Shown piece after piece: positions 25,101 to 34,586 of a stretch of DNA of 64,000 bases (positions within the stretch are counted from its first letter, which is position 1; each line of letters starts with the position of its first letter). Location of the stretch: assembly GCF_030811685.1 (NCBI RefSeq), contig NZ_JAUSRF010000018.1:1-64000 (forward strand). The letters run 5' to 3'. A model generated the notes under the pieces. That model searched no databases. It was not told the origin of the DNA and was given only the letters and a program-made list of their open reading frames with translations. Origin of the DNA: Neorhizobium huautlense. Lineage in GTDB: Bacteria > Pseudomonadota > Alphaproteobacteria > Rhizobiales > Rhizobiaceae. Both the position numbers and the translations under genes were made by a program.

Positions 25101-25634
25101 TTACTTCTTCTTGCCTTCCTTGCGGACGATCCGTTCCCCAGCGTACTTGACGCCTTTGCCCTTGTAGGGCTCGGGACCACGGTATTCGCGGATTTCCGCG
25201 GCAACCTGACCGACCTGCTGCTTGTTGATGCCGGTGACGACGATTTCCGTCGGCTTCGGCACGGCAATGGTGATGCCCTCAGGGGCTTCATAGACGACAT
25301 CGTGGGAGAAACCGAGTGCCAGCTGCAGGTTCTTGCCCTGCATGGCCGCGCGGTAACCGACGCCGTTGATTTCGAGCTTGCGCTCGTAACCGTCCTTAAC
25401 GCCCGTGAAGATGTTTTCGATCATCGTGCGGGACATGCCCCACTTCGAACGAGCATCCTTCGAATCGTTGACCGGGGTCACCGAAACAGCGTTGTCGTTG
25501 AACTCGACCTTAACTTCGTCGTTAGCAACGAAGAAAAGTTCGCCCTTAGGACCCTTCGCGGTGATCTTCTGGCCGTCGACGGTAGCCGTCACGCCTGCAG
25601 GAACCGGAACGGGCTTTTTACCGATACGAGACAT
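25101..25634 (-). CDS. rplF: 50S ribosomal protein L6
   Basis: This 177-aa L6 lies near the factor-binding site. MSRIGKKPVPVPAGVTATVD, then GVGYRAAMQGKNLQLALGFS and REYRGPEPYKGKGVKYAGER, are all canonical, and the length is standard. It is placed between rpsH and rplR. Confidence 0.97.
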   Translation of the reverse strand: MSRIGKKPVPVPAGVTATVDGQKITAKGPKGELFFVANDEVKVEFNDNAVSVTPVNDSKDARSKWGMSRTMIENIFTGVKDGYERKLEINGVGYRAAMQGKNLQLALGFSHDVVYEAPEGITIAVPKPTEIVVTGINKQQVGQVAAEIREYRGPEPYKGKGVKYAGERIVRKEGKKK

Positions 25635-25676
25635 TTTGTTATCCTGTCTGTCCGTTATGGAGATCCTTGCCCAGTC

Positions 25677-26075
25677 TTAGAAGACCGAGCAAAGAACCTC
25701 GCCGCCTACGTTCTGTTCGCGAGCCTGGTGATCGGCCATTACGCCCTTCGGAGTCGAAAGGATGGTAATGCCGAGGCCGTTCGCGACCTGCGGAATGGAC
25801 TTGACCGAGACATAAACTCGGCGGCCCGGCTTCGAAACGCGGCCGATCTCACGGATCACGGATGCGCCTTCGTAGTACTTCAGTTCGATTTCGATCTCGG
25901 CCTTGCCGTTACCGAAGTCGGTTTCAGTGTAACCGCGGATGTAGCCTTCAGCCTGAAGAACATCGAGAACGCGAGCGCGCAGCTTGGAAGCCGGCGTCGA
26001 AACGGTGTTCTTGCGACGGGCTGCGCCGTTGCGGATGCGGGTGAGCATATCGCCCAAGGGATCAGTCATGGTCAT
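25677..26075 (-). CDS. rpsH: 30S ribosomal protein S8
   Basis: This 132-aa S8 is a primary 16S rRNA binder; its relatives regulate the spc operon in E. coli. MTMTDPLGDMLTRIRNGAAR at the start and ILSTPKGVMADHQAREQNVG near the end are diagnostic. Confidence 0.97.
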   Translation of the reverse strand: MTMTDPLGDMLTRIRNGAARRKNTVSTPASKLRARVLDVLQAEGYIRGYTETDFGNGKAEIEIELKYYEGASVIREIGRVSKPGRRVYVSVKSIPQVANGLGITILSTPKGVMADHQAREQNVGGEVLCSVF

Positions 26076-26087
26076 CTAACGATCTCC

Positions 26088-26393
26088 TTACCAGCTCGAC
26101 TTAACAATGCCCGGCACCTTGCCGGAGTTACCAAGCTCACGAAGCGCGATACGCGACATTCCGAGCTTACGGTAGAAAGCGCGCGGGCGACCGGTGACTT
26201 CGCAACGGTTGCGGATGCGCGTCTTCGAGCCGTCACGCGGCAGGGAAGCGAGCTTGACAGAAGCCTTGAACCGCTCTTCGATCGGAAGAGCCTGGTCCAT
26301 GATGATTGCCTTGAGAGCAGCACGCTTTTCAGCGTGTGCGGCAACCGTCTTGCGGCGGCGCTTGTTCTTTTCAACTGCGCTGGTTTTCGCCAT
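26088..26393 (-). CDS. rpsN: 30S ribosomal protein S14
   Basis: This 101-aa S14 is the long, zinc-free type: MAKTSAVEKNKRRRKTVAAH, and RCEVTGRPRAFYRKLGMSRI near residue 65, with only one Cys in the region where zinc forms have four. It precedes rpsH. Confidence 0.97.
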   Translation of the reverse strand: MAKTSAVEKNKRRRKTVAAHAEKRAALKAIIMDQALPIEERFKASVKLASLPRDGSKTRIRNRCEVTGRPRAFYRKLGMSRIALRELGNSGKVPGIVKSSW

Positions 26394-26426
26394 ATCGTAG
26401 TTCCTTTAAAACGCTTGTCGTTACGG

Positions 26427-26984
26427 TTACGTGCGGAACGGGAAGTTGAACTCTTTCAGAAGAGCCCGTGCTTCGTCGTCGCTGGTAGCCGTCGTGCAAA
26501 CGATGATGTCCATGCCCCACATCTGATCAACCTTGTCGTAGTTGATCTCCGGGAACACAATGTGTTCCTTCAAGCCCATGGCGAAGTTGCCACGGCCGTC
26601 GAAGGACTTCGGGTTCAGGCCGCGGAAGTCGCGAACGCGCGGCAGCGCGATGTTGACCAGGCGATCCATGAACTCGTACATGCGGGCGCCGCGCAGGGTA
26701 ACCTTCGCGCCGATCGGCATCTGCTCGCGGACCTTGAAGCCGGCGATGGAGTTGCGAGCCTTGGTGATGACCGGCTTCTGGCCGGCGATAGCGGCCAGAT
26801 CCGCAGCAGCCACGGAGGGCTTCTTCGAATCGGCGGTTGCTTCACCAACGCCCATGTTGATGACGATCTTGTCCAGCTTGGGGATCATCATTTCATTAGC
26901 GAACGAGAACTGTTCCTGCAGCGCTGCGCGGATGCGGGTAACGTATTCGGTCTTGAGCCGCGGCTCGTACTTGGACTCAGCCAT
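26427..26984 (-). CDS. rplE: 50S ribosomal protein L5
   Basis: This 185-aa L5 binds 5S rRNA and contacts S13. IPKLDKIVINMGVGEATADS and ARNSIAGFKVREQMPIGAKV are diagnostic. Its start overlaps the rplX stop by 8 bases. Confidence 0.97.
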   Translation of the reverse strand: MAESKYEPRLKTEYVTRIRAALQEQFSFANEMMIPKLDKIVINMGVGEATADSKKPSVAAADLAAIAGQKPVITKARNSIAGFKVREQMPIGAKVTLRGARMYEFMDRLVNIALPRVRDFRGLNPKSFDGRGNFAMGLKEHIVFPEINYDKVDQMWGMDIIVCTTATSDDEARALLKEFNFPFRT

Positions 26985-27285
26985 CGATCACATCTCCCGT
27001 ACGCTTGGCCACACGAACCTTCTTGCCGTCGACGACGGAGAAGCCAACGCGGGTCGGCTTGCCGTCTTTCGCGACGATCGCGATGTTCGACAGGTGGATC
27101 GATGCTTCTTTGTTGATGATGCCAGCTTCCTGCGTCTGCGTCTGACGCTGGTGGCGCTTCACCATGTTGATGCCGCCGACGACCGCACGGTCTTCCTTCG
27201 GCAGAACCTGGAGGACTTCACCGGTACGACCCTTGTCCTTGCCGGTGAGTACGACGACGTTGTCGCCCTTCTTGATCTTCTGCAT
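26977..27285 (-). CDS. rplX: 50S ribosomal protein L24
   Basis: This 102-aa L24 is an assembly initiator with a KOW motif (KIKKGDNVVVLTGKDKGRTG at residues 3-22). GGINMVKRHQRQTQTQEAGI follows. It overlaps rplE by 8 bases and follows rplN by 12. Confidence 0.97.
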   Translation of the reverse strand: MQKIKKGDNVVVLTGKDKGRTGEVLQVLPKEDRAVVGGINMVKRHQRQTQTQEAGIINKEASIHLSNIAIVAKDGKPTRVGFSVVDGKKVRVAKRTGDVIDG

Positions 27286-27297
27286 GGTTCTCGCTCC

Positions 27298-27666
27298 TTA
27301 CAGTACTTCGGGAGCCAGCGAGATGATCTTCATGTGGTTCTTCGCACGAAGTTCGCGCGGAACCGGTCCGAAGATACGGGTGCCGATCGGCTCTTTTTTG
27401 TTGTCGATGAGGACCGCTGCGTTGTTATCGAAGCGGATGACGCTGCCGTCTGCGCGACGGATGTCCTTGGCGGTACGAACGACCACCGCCTTCATCACAT
27501 CGCCCTTCTTGACGCGGCCGCGCGGGATGGCTTCCTTGATCGAAACGACGATAATGTCGCCGACCGAAGCGTACTTGCGCTTGGAGCCGCCCAGCACCTT
27601 GATGCACATGACACGACGCGCGCCGGAATTATCCGCCACGTCGAGGTTTGTTTGCATCTGAATCAT
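27298..27666 (-). CDS. rplN: 50S ribosomal protein L14
   Basis: This 122-aa L14 opens the spc operon. MIQMQTNLDVADNSGARRVM is the canonical start at 27666, and the longer frame is spurious. GRVKKGDVMKAVVVRTAKDI and PVPRELRAKNHMKIISLAPE confirm it. A terminator lies upstream, between rpsQ and this gene, so a promoter is expected in 27667-27805. Confidence 0.97.
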   Translation of the reverse strand: MIQMQTNLDVADNSGARRVMCIKVLGGSKRKYASVGDIIVVSIKEAIPRGRVKKGDVMKAVVVRTAKDIRRADGSVIRFDNNAAVLIDNKKEPIGTRIFGPVPRELRAKNHMKIISLAPEVL

Positions 27667-27804
27667 GTCAGGTCGCCTTCTCGTAAGGACCGGAACGGTT
27701 GGGCGCAAAGCCCCCTATTCCGGCCATGGACATATTTTCATTTTTCGCGCGGGTTGGGTCTTGCCAAGGCGGTTTCCCGAGAGGGGACCTTCCCTGCGCT
27801 GCAA

Positions 27805-27838
27805 AGCAAAAAGAACGCCCGTAAACCGGGCGTTCTCA
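27805..27838 (-). terminator. Intrinsic terminator at the S10/spc operon boundary
   Basis: gaacgcccg (27813-27821) pairs perfectly with cgggcgttc (27827-27835) over a 5-base loop. The minus strand continues TTTTTGC. It follows rpsQ by about 65 bases. Confidence 0.85.
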
Positions 27839-27902
27839 GCCGATGGGCTGCTTCATACAGGTTTTTGCGGCAGACGCAAGGGCCTGCCGCAAGTCTGTGG
27901 GC

Positions 27903-28139
27903 TTAAGCCTGGGCAGAAATGACTTTCCAGGTCTTGTCCTTGGAGATCGGTGCACATTCCTCGATGGAAACGATATCACCAATCTTGTACTGGTTGGCTT
28001 CGTCATGCGCCTTGTACTTCTTCGAACGGCGAACCGTCTTCTGAAGCAGCGGATGGGCGAATCGGCGCTCGACGCGGACAACAACGGTCTTCTCGTTCTT
28101 GTCGGAAACGACTACGCCCTGCAGAATGCGTTTTGGCAT
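27903..28139 (-). CDS. rpsQ: 30S ribosomal protein S17
   Basis: This 78-aa S17 shows MPKRILQGVVVSDKNEKTVV, then RFAHPLLQKTVRRSKKYKAH and IGDIVSIEECAPISKDKTWK, all diagnostic. It is the last gene of the S10 operon and is followed by a strong terminator. Confidence 0.97.
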   Translation of the reverse strand: MPKRILQGVVVSDKNEKTVVVRVERRFAHPLLQKTVRRSKKYKAHDEANQYKIGDIVSIEECAPISKDKTWKVISAQA

Positions 28140-28150
28140 ATTATTCTTCC

Positions 28151-28351
28151 TTAGGCCTTGGCTTCTGCCGCCTTCTGGCGGGCAATGGTCTTCACGCGAG
28201 CGATGTCCTTGCGGACTTCGTTGATGCGGGAGCTCTTCTCAAGCTGGTTCGTTGCCTTCTGGAAGCGCAGATTGAACTGCTCTTTCTTCAGGTCAGCGAG
28301 CTTATCCTTGAGCTGATCGGCCGTCAGGCCGCGTACTTCTTCGGCTTTCAT
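28151..28351 (-). CDS. rpmC: 50S ribosomal protein L29
   Basis: This 66-aa L29 lies at the tunnel exit. LTADQLKDKLADLKKEQFNL and INEVRKDIARVKTIARQK are diagnostic. It lies between rplP and rpsQ, with 11-12 base gaps. Confidence 0.97.
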   Translation of the reverse strand: MKAEEVRGLTADQLKDKLADLKKEQFNLRFQKATNQLEKSSRINEVRKDIARVKTIARQKAAEAKA

Positions 28352-28363
28352 CGTGCCTTCTCC

Positions 28364-28777
28364 TTACTCTGCGATGCGCTGAACAAAGCGCGTCGTGACC
28401 GAGAGCTTGGCAGAACCGAGGCGGAGTGCCTCGCGCGCGATTTCTTCCGAAACGCCGTCGATCTCGAACATGATACGACCAGGCTTGACCTTGCAAGCCC
28501 AGTATTCAACAGAACCCTTACCCTTACCCATACGAACTTCGGTGGGCTTGGCAGTTACCGGGACGTCAGGGAAGACGCGGATCCATACACGACCCGCGCG
28601 CTTCATGTAACGGGTGATCGCGCGGCGAGCCGCTTCGATCTCGCGAGCGTTCACGCGGTTCGGTTCCTGAGCCTTCAGGCCGAATTCACCGAATGCCAGG
28701 TCAAAGCCGCCTTTTGCGACGCCCTTGATGCGGCCCTTGAACTGCTTGCGATACTTGGTACGCTTTGGCTGCAACAT
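28364..28777 (-). CDS. rplP: 50S ribosomal protein L16
   Basis: This 137-aa L16 sits at the A-site side of the peptidyl transferase centre. MLQPKRTKYRKQFKGRIKGV and VWIRVFPDVPVTAKPTEVRM, then MGKGKGSVEYWACKVKPGRI, are diagnostic. Confidence 0.97.
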   Translation of the reverse strand: MLQPKRTKYRKQFKGRIKGVAKGGFDLAFGEFGLKAQEPNRVNAREIEAARRAITRYMKRAGRVWIRVFPDVPVTAKPTEVRMGKGKGSVEYWACKVKPGRIMFEIDGVSEEIAREALRLGSAKLSVTTRFVQRIAE

Positions 28778-28815
28778 TTTCTTACTTCTCCGAGCTTATC
28801 TTTCGCCAGCGATAA

Positions 28816-29553
28816 TCAAGCGTTTTCGCGTTCGCGGCGACGGTCGCCACGATCGTTACGTTCGCGGCTTGCCGGACCCTGTGCGTCGCCTTCAAGGCCA
28901 CGACGTTCGGAAGCCATCGGATCGTGCTCAAGGATTTCGCCCTTGAAGATCCAGACCTTGATGCCGCAGATGCCGAATGCGGTCGAGGCTTCAGCCGTAC
29001 CGTAGTCGATGTCTGCACGCAGGGTGTGAAGCGGAACGCGACCTTCGCGGTACCATTCGGTACGAGCGATTTCTGCACCGCCGAGACGGCCTGCGCAGGT
29101 GATCTTGATGCCTTCGGCGCCGAGACGCATGGCCGACTGAACGGCACGCTTCATCGCACGGCGGAAAGCCACGCGGCGCTCGAGCTGCTGGGCGATCGAC
29201 TGACCGACCAGCGTGGCATCGATTTCCGGCTTGCGAACTTCAACGATGTTGAGGTGCGTTTCCGAAGAGGTCATCGTCGAGATCGCCTTGCGGAGCTTCT
29301 CGATGTCTGCACCCTTCTTGCCGATGATCAGACCCGGGCGAGCCGAGTGGATCGTGACGCGGCACTTCTTGTGCGGACGCTCGATGACCACCTTGGCGAT
29401 GCCGGCCTGCTTCAGCTCGGACATCAGGTAAGCGCGGATCTTCAGGTCTTCGTGGAGCAGCTGGCCGTATTCGGCGTTGTCGGCGAACCAACGGCTGTCC
29501 CAGGTACGGTTAATGCCGAGGCGGAAACCGATAGGATTGATTTTCTGACCCAT
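28816..29553 (-). CDS. rpsC: 30S ribosomal protein S3
   Basis: This 245-aa S3 helps form the mRNA entry channel. MGQKINPIGFRLGINRTWDS, the KH motif IHSARPGLIIGKKGADIEKL, and GIKITCAGRLGGAEIARTEW are diagnostic. The Arg/Glu-rich C-terminal tail (after about 215) is usual in Rhizobiales. Its start overlaps the rplV stop by one base. Confidence 0.97.
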   Translation of the reverse strand: MGQKINPIGFRLGINRTWDSRWFADNAEYGQLLHEDLKIRAYLMSELKQAGIAKVVIERPHKKCRVTIHSARPGLIIGKKGADIEKLRKAISTMTSSETHLNIVEVRKPEIDATLVGQSIAQQLERRVAFRRAMKRAVQSAMRLGAEGIKITCAGRLGGAEIARTEWYREGRVPLHTLRADIDYGTAEASTAFGICGIKVWIFKGEILEHDPMASERRGLEGDAQGPASRERNDRGDRRRERENA

Positions 29554-29942
29554 TATGCGGCCTCCCCTTTTTCCTCGACTTCGCGAACGACGATCGTCAG
29601 ATGCGCGAACGGCTTTTCAATGCGCGAGGCGCGGCCGCGACCACGAGCGTGGAAACGCTTCATGGTGATCGACTTGCCGACGTATGCTTCCGCAACGACC
29701 AGGCTGTCGACGTCGAGGTCATGGTTGTTTTCGGCGTTGGCGATAGCGGACTCGAGAGTCTTCTTCACCTGGCCGGAAATGCGCTTGCGCGAAAATTCCA
29801 GCTCTGCCAGGGCGCGTTCAACCTTCTTGCCACGGATCATGGCAGCGACGAGGTTGAGCTTCTGCGGGCTGACGCGAAGCGTGCGGGCGACTGCCTGTGC
29901 TTCGTTGTCCTTCAGCCGGCGTTCGGTCTTAGCCTTCGCCAT
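29553..29942 (-). CDS. rplV: 50S ribosomal protein L22
   Basis: This 129-aa L22 lines the exit tunnel. AVARTLRVSPQKLNLVAAMI and the tunnel loop region MKRFHARGRGRASRIEKPFA are intact; this loop is where macrolide-resistance changes occur in other bacteria. It overlaps rpsC by one base and follows rpsS by 2. Confidence 0.97.
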   Translation of the reverse strand: MAKAKTERRLKDNEAQAVARTLRVSPQKLNLVAAMIRGKKVERALAELEFSRKRISGQVKKTLESAIANAENNHDLDVDSLVVAEAYVGKSITMKRFHARGRGRASRIEKPFAHLTIVVREVEEKGEAA

Positions 29943-29944
29943 GG

Positions 29945-30223
29945 TTACTTCCTCTTCGCCTTCTTGTCCGCACCGTGACCGTAATAGGTACGGGTCGGGG
30001 AGAACTCACCGAACTTGTGACCGACCATGTCTTCATTGACGCTGACCGGTACATGCTTGCTGCCGTTGTAGACGCCGAACGTCAGACCAACGAACTGCGG
30101 CAGGATCGTGGAGCGACGGCTCCAGATCTTGATAACTTCTGCACGTCCGCCTTCGCGCACCTTCTCAGCCTTCTTGAGAAGATAGCCGTCAACAAACGGG
30201 CCTTTCCATACTGAACGAGCCAT
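29945..30223 (-). CDS. rpsS: 30S ribosomal protein S19
   Basis: This 92-aa S19 belongs to the 30S head. MARSVWKGPFVDGYLLKKAE and VGHKFGEFSPTRTYYGHGAD are diagnostic. It lies between rplB and rplV. Confidence 0.97.
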   Translation of the reverse strand: MARSVWKGPFVDGYLLKKAEKVREGGRAEVIKIWSRRSTILPQFVGLTFGVYNGSKHVPVSVNEDMVGHKFGEFSPTRTYYGHGADKKAKRK

Positions 30224-30238
30224 TTCCTGACTTCCCTC

Positions 30239-31075
30239 TTACTTCTTACGAGCGTGACGCGAGCGCATGATGAACTTGTCCGTGGACTTGTTCGAGCGCG
30301 TGCGCTTGCCCTTGGTGGGCTTGCCCCAAGGCGACACTGGATGACGGCCACCCGAGGTGCGACCTTCACCACCACCGTGCGGGTGGTCGACCGGGTTCAT
30401 GACGACGCCGCGGTTATGCGGACGCTTGCCACGCCAAACGGTACGACCGGCCTTGCCGTCGTTGATGTTGCCGTGGTCCGGGTTGGATACGGCACCAACG
30501 GTACCGAGGCACGAACCCGGGACGAGACGCTGCTCACCAGAGTTCAGACGAAGGATAGCCATGCCGGCATCGCGGCCGACGAGCTGTACGTAGGTGCCAG
30601 CCGAACGAGCGATCTGGCCACCCTTGCCCGGCTTCATTTCGACGTTGTGAACGATCGAACCAACCGGGATGTACTGCAGGGGCATGGTGTTGCCCGGCTT
30701 CACGTCGACAGCCTTGTTGGAAGCGATGACCTTGTCGCCGGCAGCGAGTCGCTGCGGAGCGAGGATGTAGGCCTGTTCGCCGTCCGTGTAGGTGACGAGC
30801 GCGATGAACGCGGTGCGGTTCGGGTCGTATTCCAGACGCTCGACCGTGCCTTCAACGTCAAACTTGCGACGCTTGAAGTCAACGAGACGGTAGGTACGCT
30901 TGTGACCGCCGCCGATGAAGCGGGCAGTAATACGACCGTTGTTGTTACGACCGCCGCTCTTGGACAGACCTTCCGTCAGCGACTTGACCGGCTTGCCCTT
31001 CCAGAGGCCCGAACGGTCGACGATGACCAGCTGGCGCTGGCTCGGGGTCGTCGGATTGTAGCTTTTCAATGCCAT
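30239..31075 (-). CDS. rplB: 50S ribosomal protein L2
   Basis: This 278-aa L2 is essential for subunit association and the peptidyl transferase region. NNGRITARFIGGGHKRTYRL, IVHNVEMKPGKGGQIARSAG, and the C-terminal VVMNPVDHPHGGGEGRTSGG, carrying the conserved His, are all present. Confidence 0.98.
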   Translation of the reverse strand: MALKSYNPTTPSQRQLVIVDRSGLWKGKPVKSLTEGLSKSGGRNNNGRITARFIGGGHKRTYRLVDFKRRKFDVEGTVERLEYDPNRTAFIALVTYTDGEQAYILAPQRLAAGDKVIASNKAVDVKPGNTMPLQYIPVGSIVHNVEMKPGKGGQIARSAGTYVQLVGRDAGMAILRLNSGEQRLVPGSCLGTVGAVSNPDHGNINDGKAGRTVWRGKRPHNRGVVMNPVDHPHGGGEGRTSGGRHPVSPWGKPTKGKRTRSNKSTDKFIMRSRHARKK

Positions 31076-31087
31076 GATCTAATTCCC

Positions 31088-31381
31088 TCAGAGGCCCGTG
31101 GACACGTCGATGGACTGGCCTTCGGCGAGCGTCACGATAGCCTTCTTGACGTCCTTCTGCTTGCCGACGAAACCGCGGAAGCGCTTCGTCTTGCCCTTGC
31201 GGACCAGCGTATTGACGGCAGTGACCTTTACGCCGAAGAGAGCTTCCACAGCAGCCTTGATTTCAGGCTTGGAGGCAGTCTTGGCAACGTTGAAGACGAT
31301 CTGGTTCTGCTCGGATACCAGCGTCGACTTTTCAGTGATCGACGGAGAGACGATCACGTCGTAGTGGCGAATATCGGTCAC
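31088..31381 (-). CDS. rplW: 50S ribosomal protein L23
   Basis: This 97-aa L23 is the docking site for trigger factor and SRP at the tunnel exit. YDVIVSPSITEKSTLVSEQN and the tunnel loop KGKTKRFRGFVGKQKDVKKA are diagnostic. Its start overlaps the rplD stop by 4 bases. Confidence 0.97.
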   Translation of the reverse strand: MTDIRHYDVIVSPSITEKSTLVSEQNQIVFNVAKTASKPEIKAAVEALFGVKVTAVNTLVRKGKTKRFRGFVGKQKDVKKAIVTLAEGQSIDVSTGL

Positions 31382-31998
31382 TTGAAACGCTCCTCGAGGG
31401 CTTCAACCGCAGCCTTGGAAAGCACGAGCTTGCCGCGACGCAGGATGTCGTAAACATTGATGCCCTGTACCGGCAGAACGTCCACGTTCGGGATGTTCTG
31501 GGCAGCGAGCTTGAAGTTGCCGTCCAGTTCGGCACCGCCGATGAACAGCGCGTTGGTCAGGCCGAGCGAAGCGAACGTGCCGACGAGGCCCTTGGTCTTT
31601 GCTTCAGCAGCAACCAGGTCATCGATAACGATCAGATCTTCAGACTTCAGCTTGGCCGACAGGGCGTGACGCAGAGCAAGCGCACGAACCTTCTTGGGAA
31701 GGTCGAATGCGTGGCTGCGCGAAACCGGACCGTGGGCCTTACCACCGCCGCGGAACTGCGGAGCGCGAGCCGAATGGTGACGAGCGCGGCCCGTACCCTT
31801 CTGCTTGAACATCTTTGCGCCGGTGCGGGAAACTTCACCGCGGGTCAGCGACTGGTGCGTACCCTGCTGCTTCTTGGCGAGCTGGTAGCGAACCATACGG
31901 GCGAGGATGTCCTCGCGCGGGTCGAGGCCGAAGATCGCGTCGGACAGGGAAACCTTGCCGGCGTCTTTACCCTCGAGGGTCTTGACGTTGAATTCCAT
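31378..31998 (-). CDS. rplD: 50S ribosomal protein L4
   Basis: This 206-aa L4 lines the exit tunnel; its E. coli homologue autoregulates the S10 operon. MEFNVKTLEGKDAGKVSLSD is the canonical start at 31998. QKGTGRARHHSARAPQFRGG is the tunnel loop. It overlaps rplW by 4 bases. Confidence 0.97.
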   Translation of the reverse strand: MEFNVKTLEGKDAGKVSLSDAIFGLDPREDILARMVRYQLAKKQQGTHQSLTRGEVSRTGAKMFKQKGTGRARHHSARAPQFRGGGKAHGPVSRSHAFDLPKKVRALALRHALSAKLKSEDLIVIDDLVAAEAKTKGLVGTFASLGLTNALFIGGAELDGNFKLAAQNIPNVDVLPVQGINVYDILRRGKLVLSKAAVEALEERFK

Positions 31999-32011
31999 TT
32001 GCTTGGCTCCC

Positions 32012-32653
32012 TTACTTCGCAGCCGACTTGACGGCATCGCGGACGATGATCCAAGCGCCCTTCGAACCGGGGACTGCACCCTTTACGAGGATCAGACCGC
32101 GATCTTCGTCGGTGGATACAACTTCCAGGTTCTGCGTGGTAACGCGGGTCGAACCCATGTGACCAGCCATGCGCTTGCCCTTCCAGACCTTGCCCGGATC
32201 CTGGTTGTTACCAGTCGAACCGTGCGAGCGGTGCGAAACGGACACACCGTGGGTCGCGCGAAGACCACCAAAGTTGTGGCGCTTCATGGCACCGGCAAAA
32301 CCCTTACCGATCGAGGTACCCGTCACGTCGACCAGCTGGCCGGCGGAGAAGTGGCTCGCAGTCAGCGTGGAGCCGACATCGATGAGGTTGTCGGTGGAGA
32401 CGCGAAACTCGACGAGCTTCGCCTTCGGCTCGACTTCAGCAACGGCAAAATGACCGCGCAGAGCCTTGCTCGTGTTCTTGACCTTGGCAGTACCAGCACC
32501 AAGCTGGACAGCCGTATAGCCATTCTTTTCATCGGTACGCTGGGCTACCACCTGGCAGTTTTCCATGCGCAGTACCGTTACCGGGATATGCTCGCCGGCG
32601 TCGTTGTAGACGCGGGTCATCCCAACTTTCTGTGCAATTACACCTGAACGCAT
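32012..32653 (-). CDS. rplC: 50S ribosomal protein L3
   Basis: This 213-aa L3 nucleates 50S assembly. MRSGVIAQKVGMTRVYNDAG is the canonical start at 32653. KRHNFGGLRATHGVSVSHRS and GSTGNNQDPGKVWKGKRMAG contain the methylated-Gln region. It follows rpsJ by 36 bases. Confidence 0.97.
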   Translation of the reverse strand: MRSGVIAQKVGMTRVYNDAGEHIPVTVLRMENCQVVAQRTDEKNGYTAVQLGAGTAKVKNTSKALRGHFAVAEVEPKAKLVEFRVSTDNLIDVGSTLTASHFSAGQLVDVTGTSIGKGFAGAMKRHNFGGLRATHGVSVSHRSHGSTGNNQDPGKVWKGKRMAGHMGSTRVTTQNLEVVSTDEDRGLILVKGAVPGSKGAWIIVRDAVKSAAK

Positions 32654-32689
32654 CGGTTCAATCCTTCTCACTCACCCGAGACGCAGGTC

Positions 32690-32998
32690 TCAGAGCTTGA
32701 TTTCCACGTCGACACCAGCGGCGAGGTCGAGCTTCATCAAAGCATCGACTGTCTGGGGCGTCGGATCGACGATGTCGAGCAGGCGCTTATGCGTGCGCAT
32801 TTCAAACTGCTCGCGGCTTTTCTTATCGACGTGGGGAGACCGGTTGACCGTAAACTTCTCGATGCGAGTCGGAAGCGGAACGGGGCCCCGGACACTAGCT
32901 CCGGTGCGCTTCGCCGTCGACACGATCTCGCGCGTGGAAGCGTCGAGAATACGATGATCGAATGCCTTAAGGCGAATGCGGATATTTTGGCCGTTCAT
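32690..32998 (-). CDS. rpsJ: 30S ribosomal protein S10
   Basis: This 102-aa S10 (NusE) also serves in antitermination. [20 protein letters not shown] and [20 protein letters not shown] are diagnostic. It opens the S10 operon. The preceding 315 bases separate it from tuf and probably hold its promoter. Confidence 0.97.
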
Positions 32999-33313
32999 TC
33001 GACGTTATCCTTGTTATCTTGTTATCCGTACACATGAAGATAGCGTACGGGCTCTTCTTACCTAAAGGCGGGACCACCGGTGTCAAAGATCGAGAGAAAC
33101 CCCGGCGAACCGTGGCTCTTTCCAGTCTTCGGGCCCTTCAGGACCCACCTTTATATTGATTTGCAGCAGACGATTCGAAGGCCGAAGCCTCATCTCACTG
33201 CGCTCACGCGCCATCTGCTACATTTTTATGTCATGCGCAAGGGTTTACCGCCCCTGCGCATGAAAAAAGCATGAATAAAAGGATAAAGGCGCCGTTTCCG
33301 GCGCCCTCACCTA
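32999..33313. other. Intergenic region between rpsJ and tuf
   Basis: This region holds the tuf terminator at its right end (33280-33307). Further left is an imperfect inverted repeat (33231-33243 with 33251-33263, one mismatch) that lacks a U-run. The remaining sequence next to rpsJ is its leader, with the near-repeats gttatcc and gttatctt before the ATG. No gene is seen and no confident promoter hexamers can be named. Confidence 0.5.
33280..33307 (-). terminator. Terminator of the rpsL-rpsG-fusA-tuf transcript
   Basis: ggcgccg-tttc-cggcgcc forms a perfect 7-bp stem just after the tuf stop. The minus strand continues TTTATCCTTTT. Confidence 0.8.
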
Positions 33314-34489
<1,176 letters not shown>

Positions 34490-34586
34490 TGCAGGCTCTC
34501 CATTTTATGTGGGCCGTTTGGGGCCCTAATTCTTGTGTGATCGCCCCGGTTTTGAGACCGGGGCGTAGTCTGGTGTCGTAGTCCGA

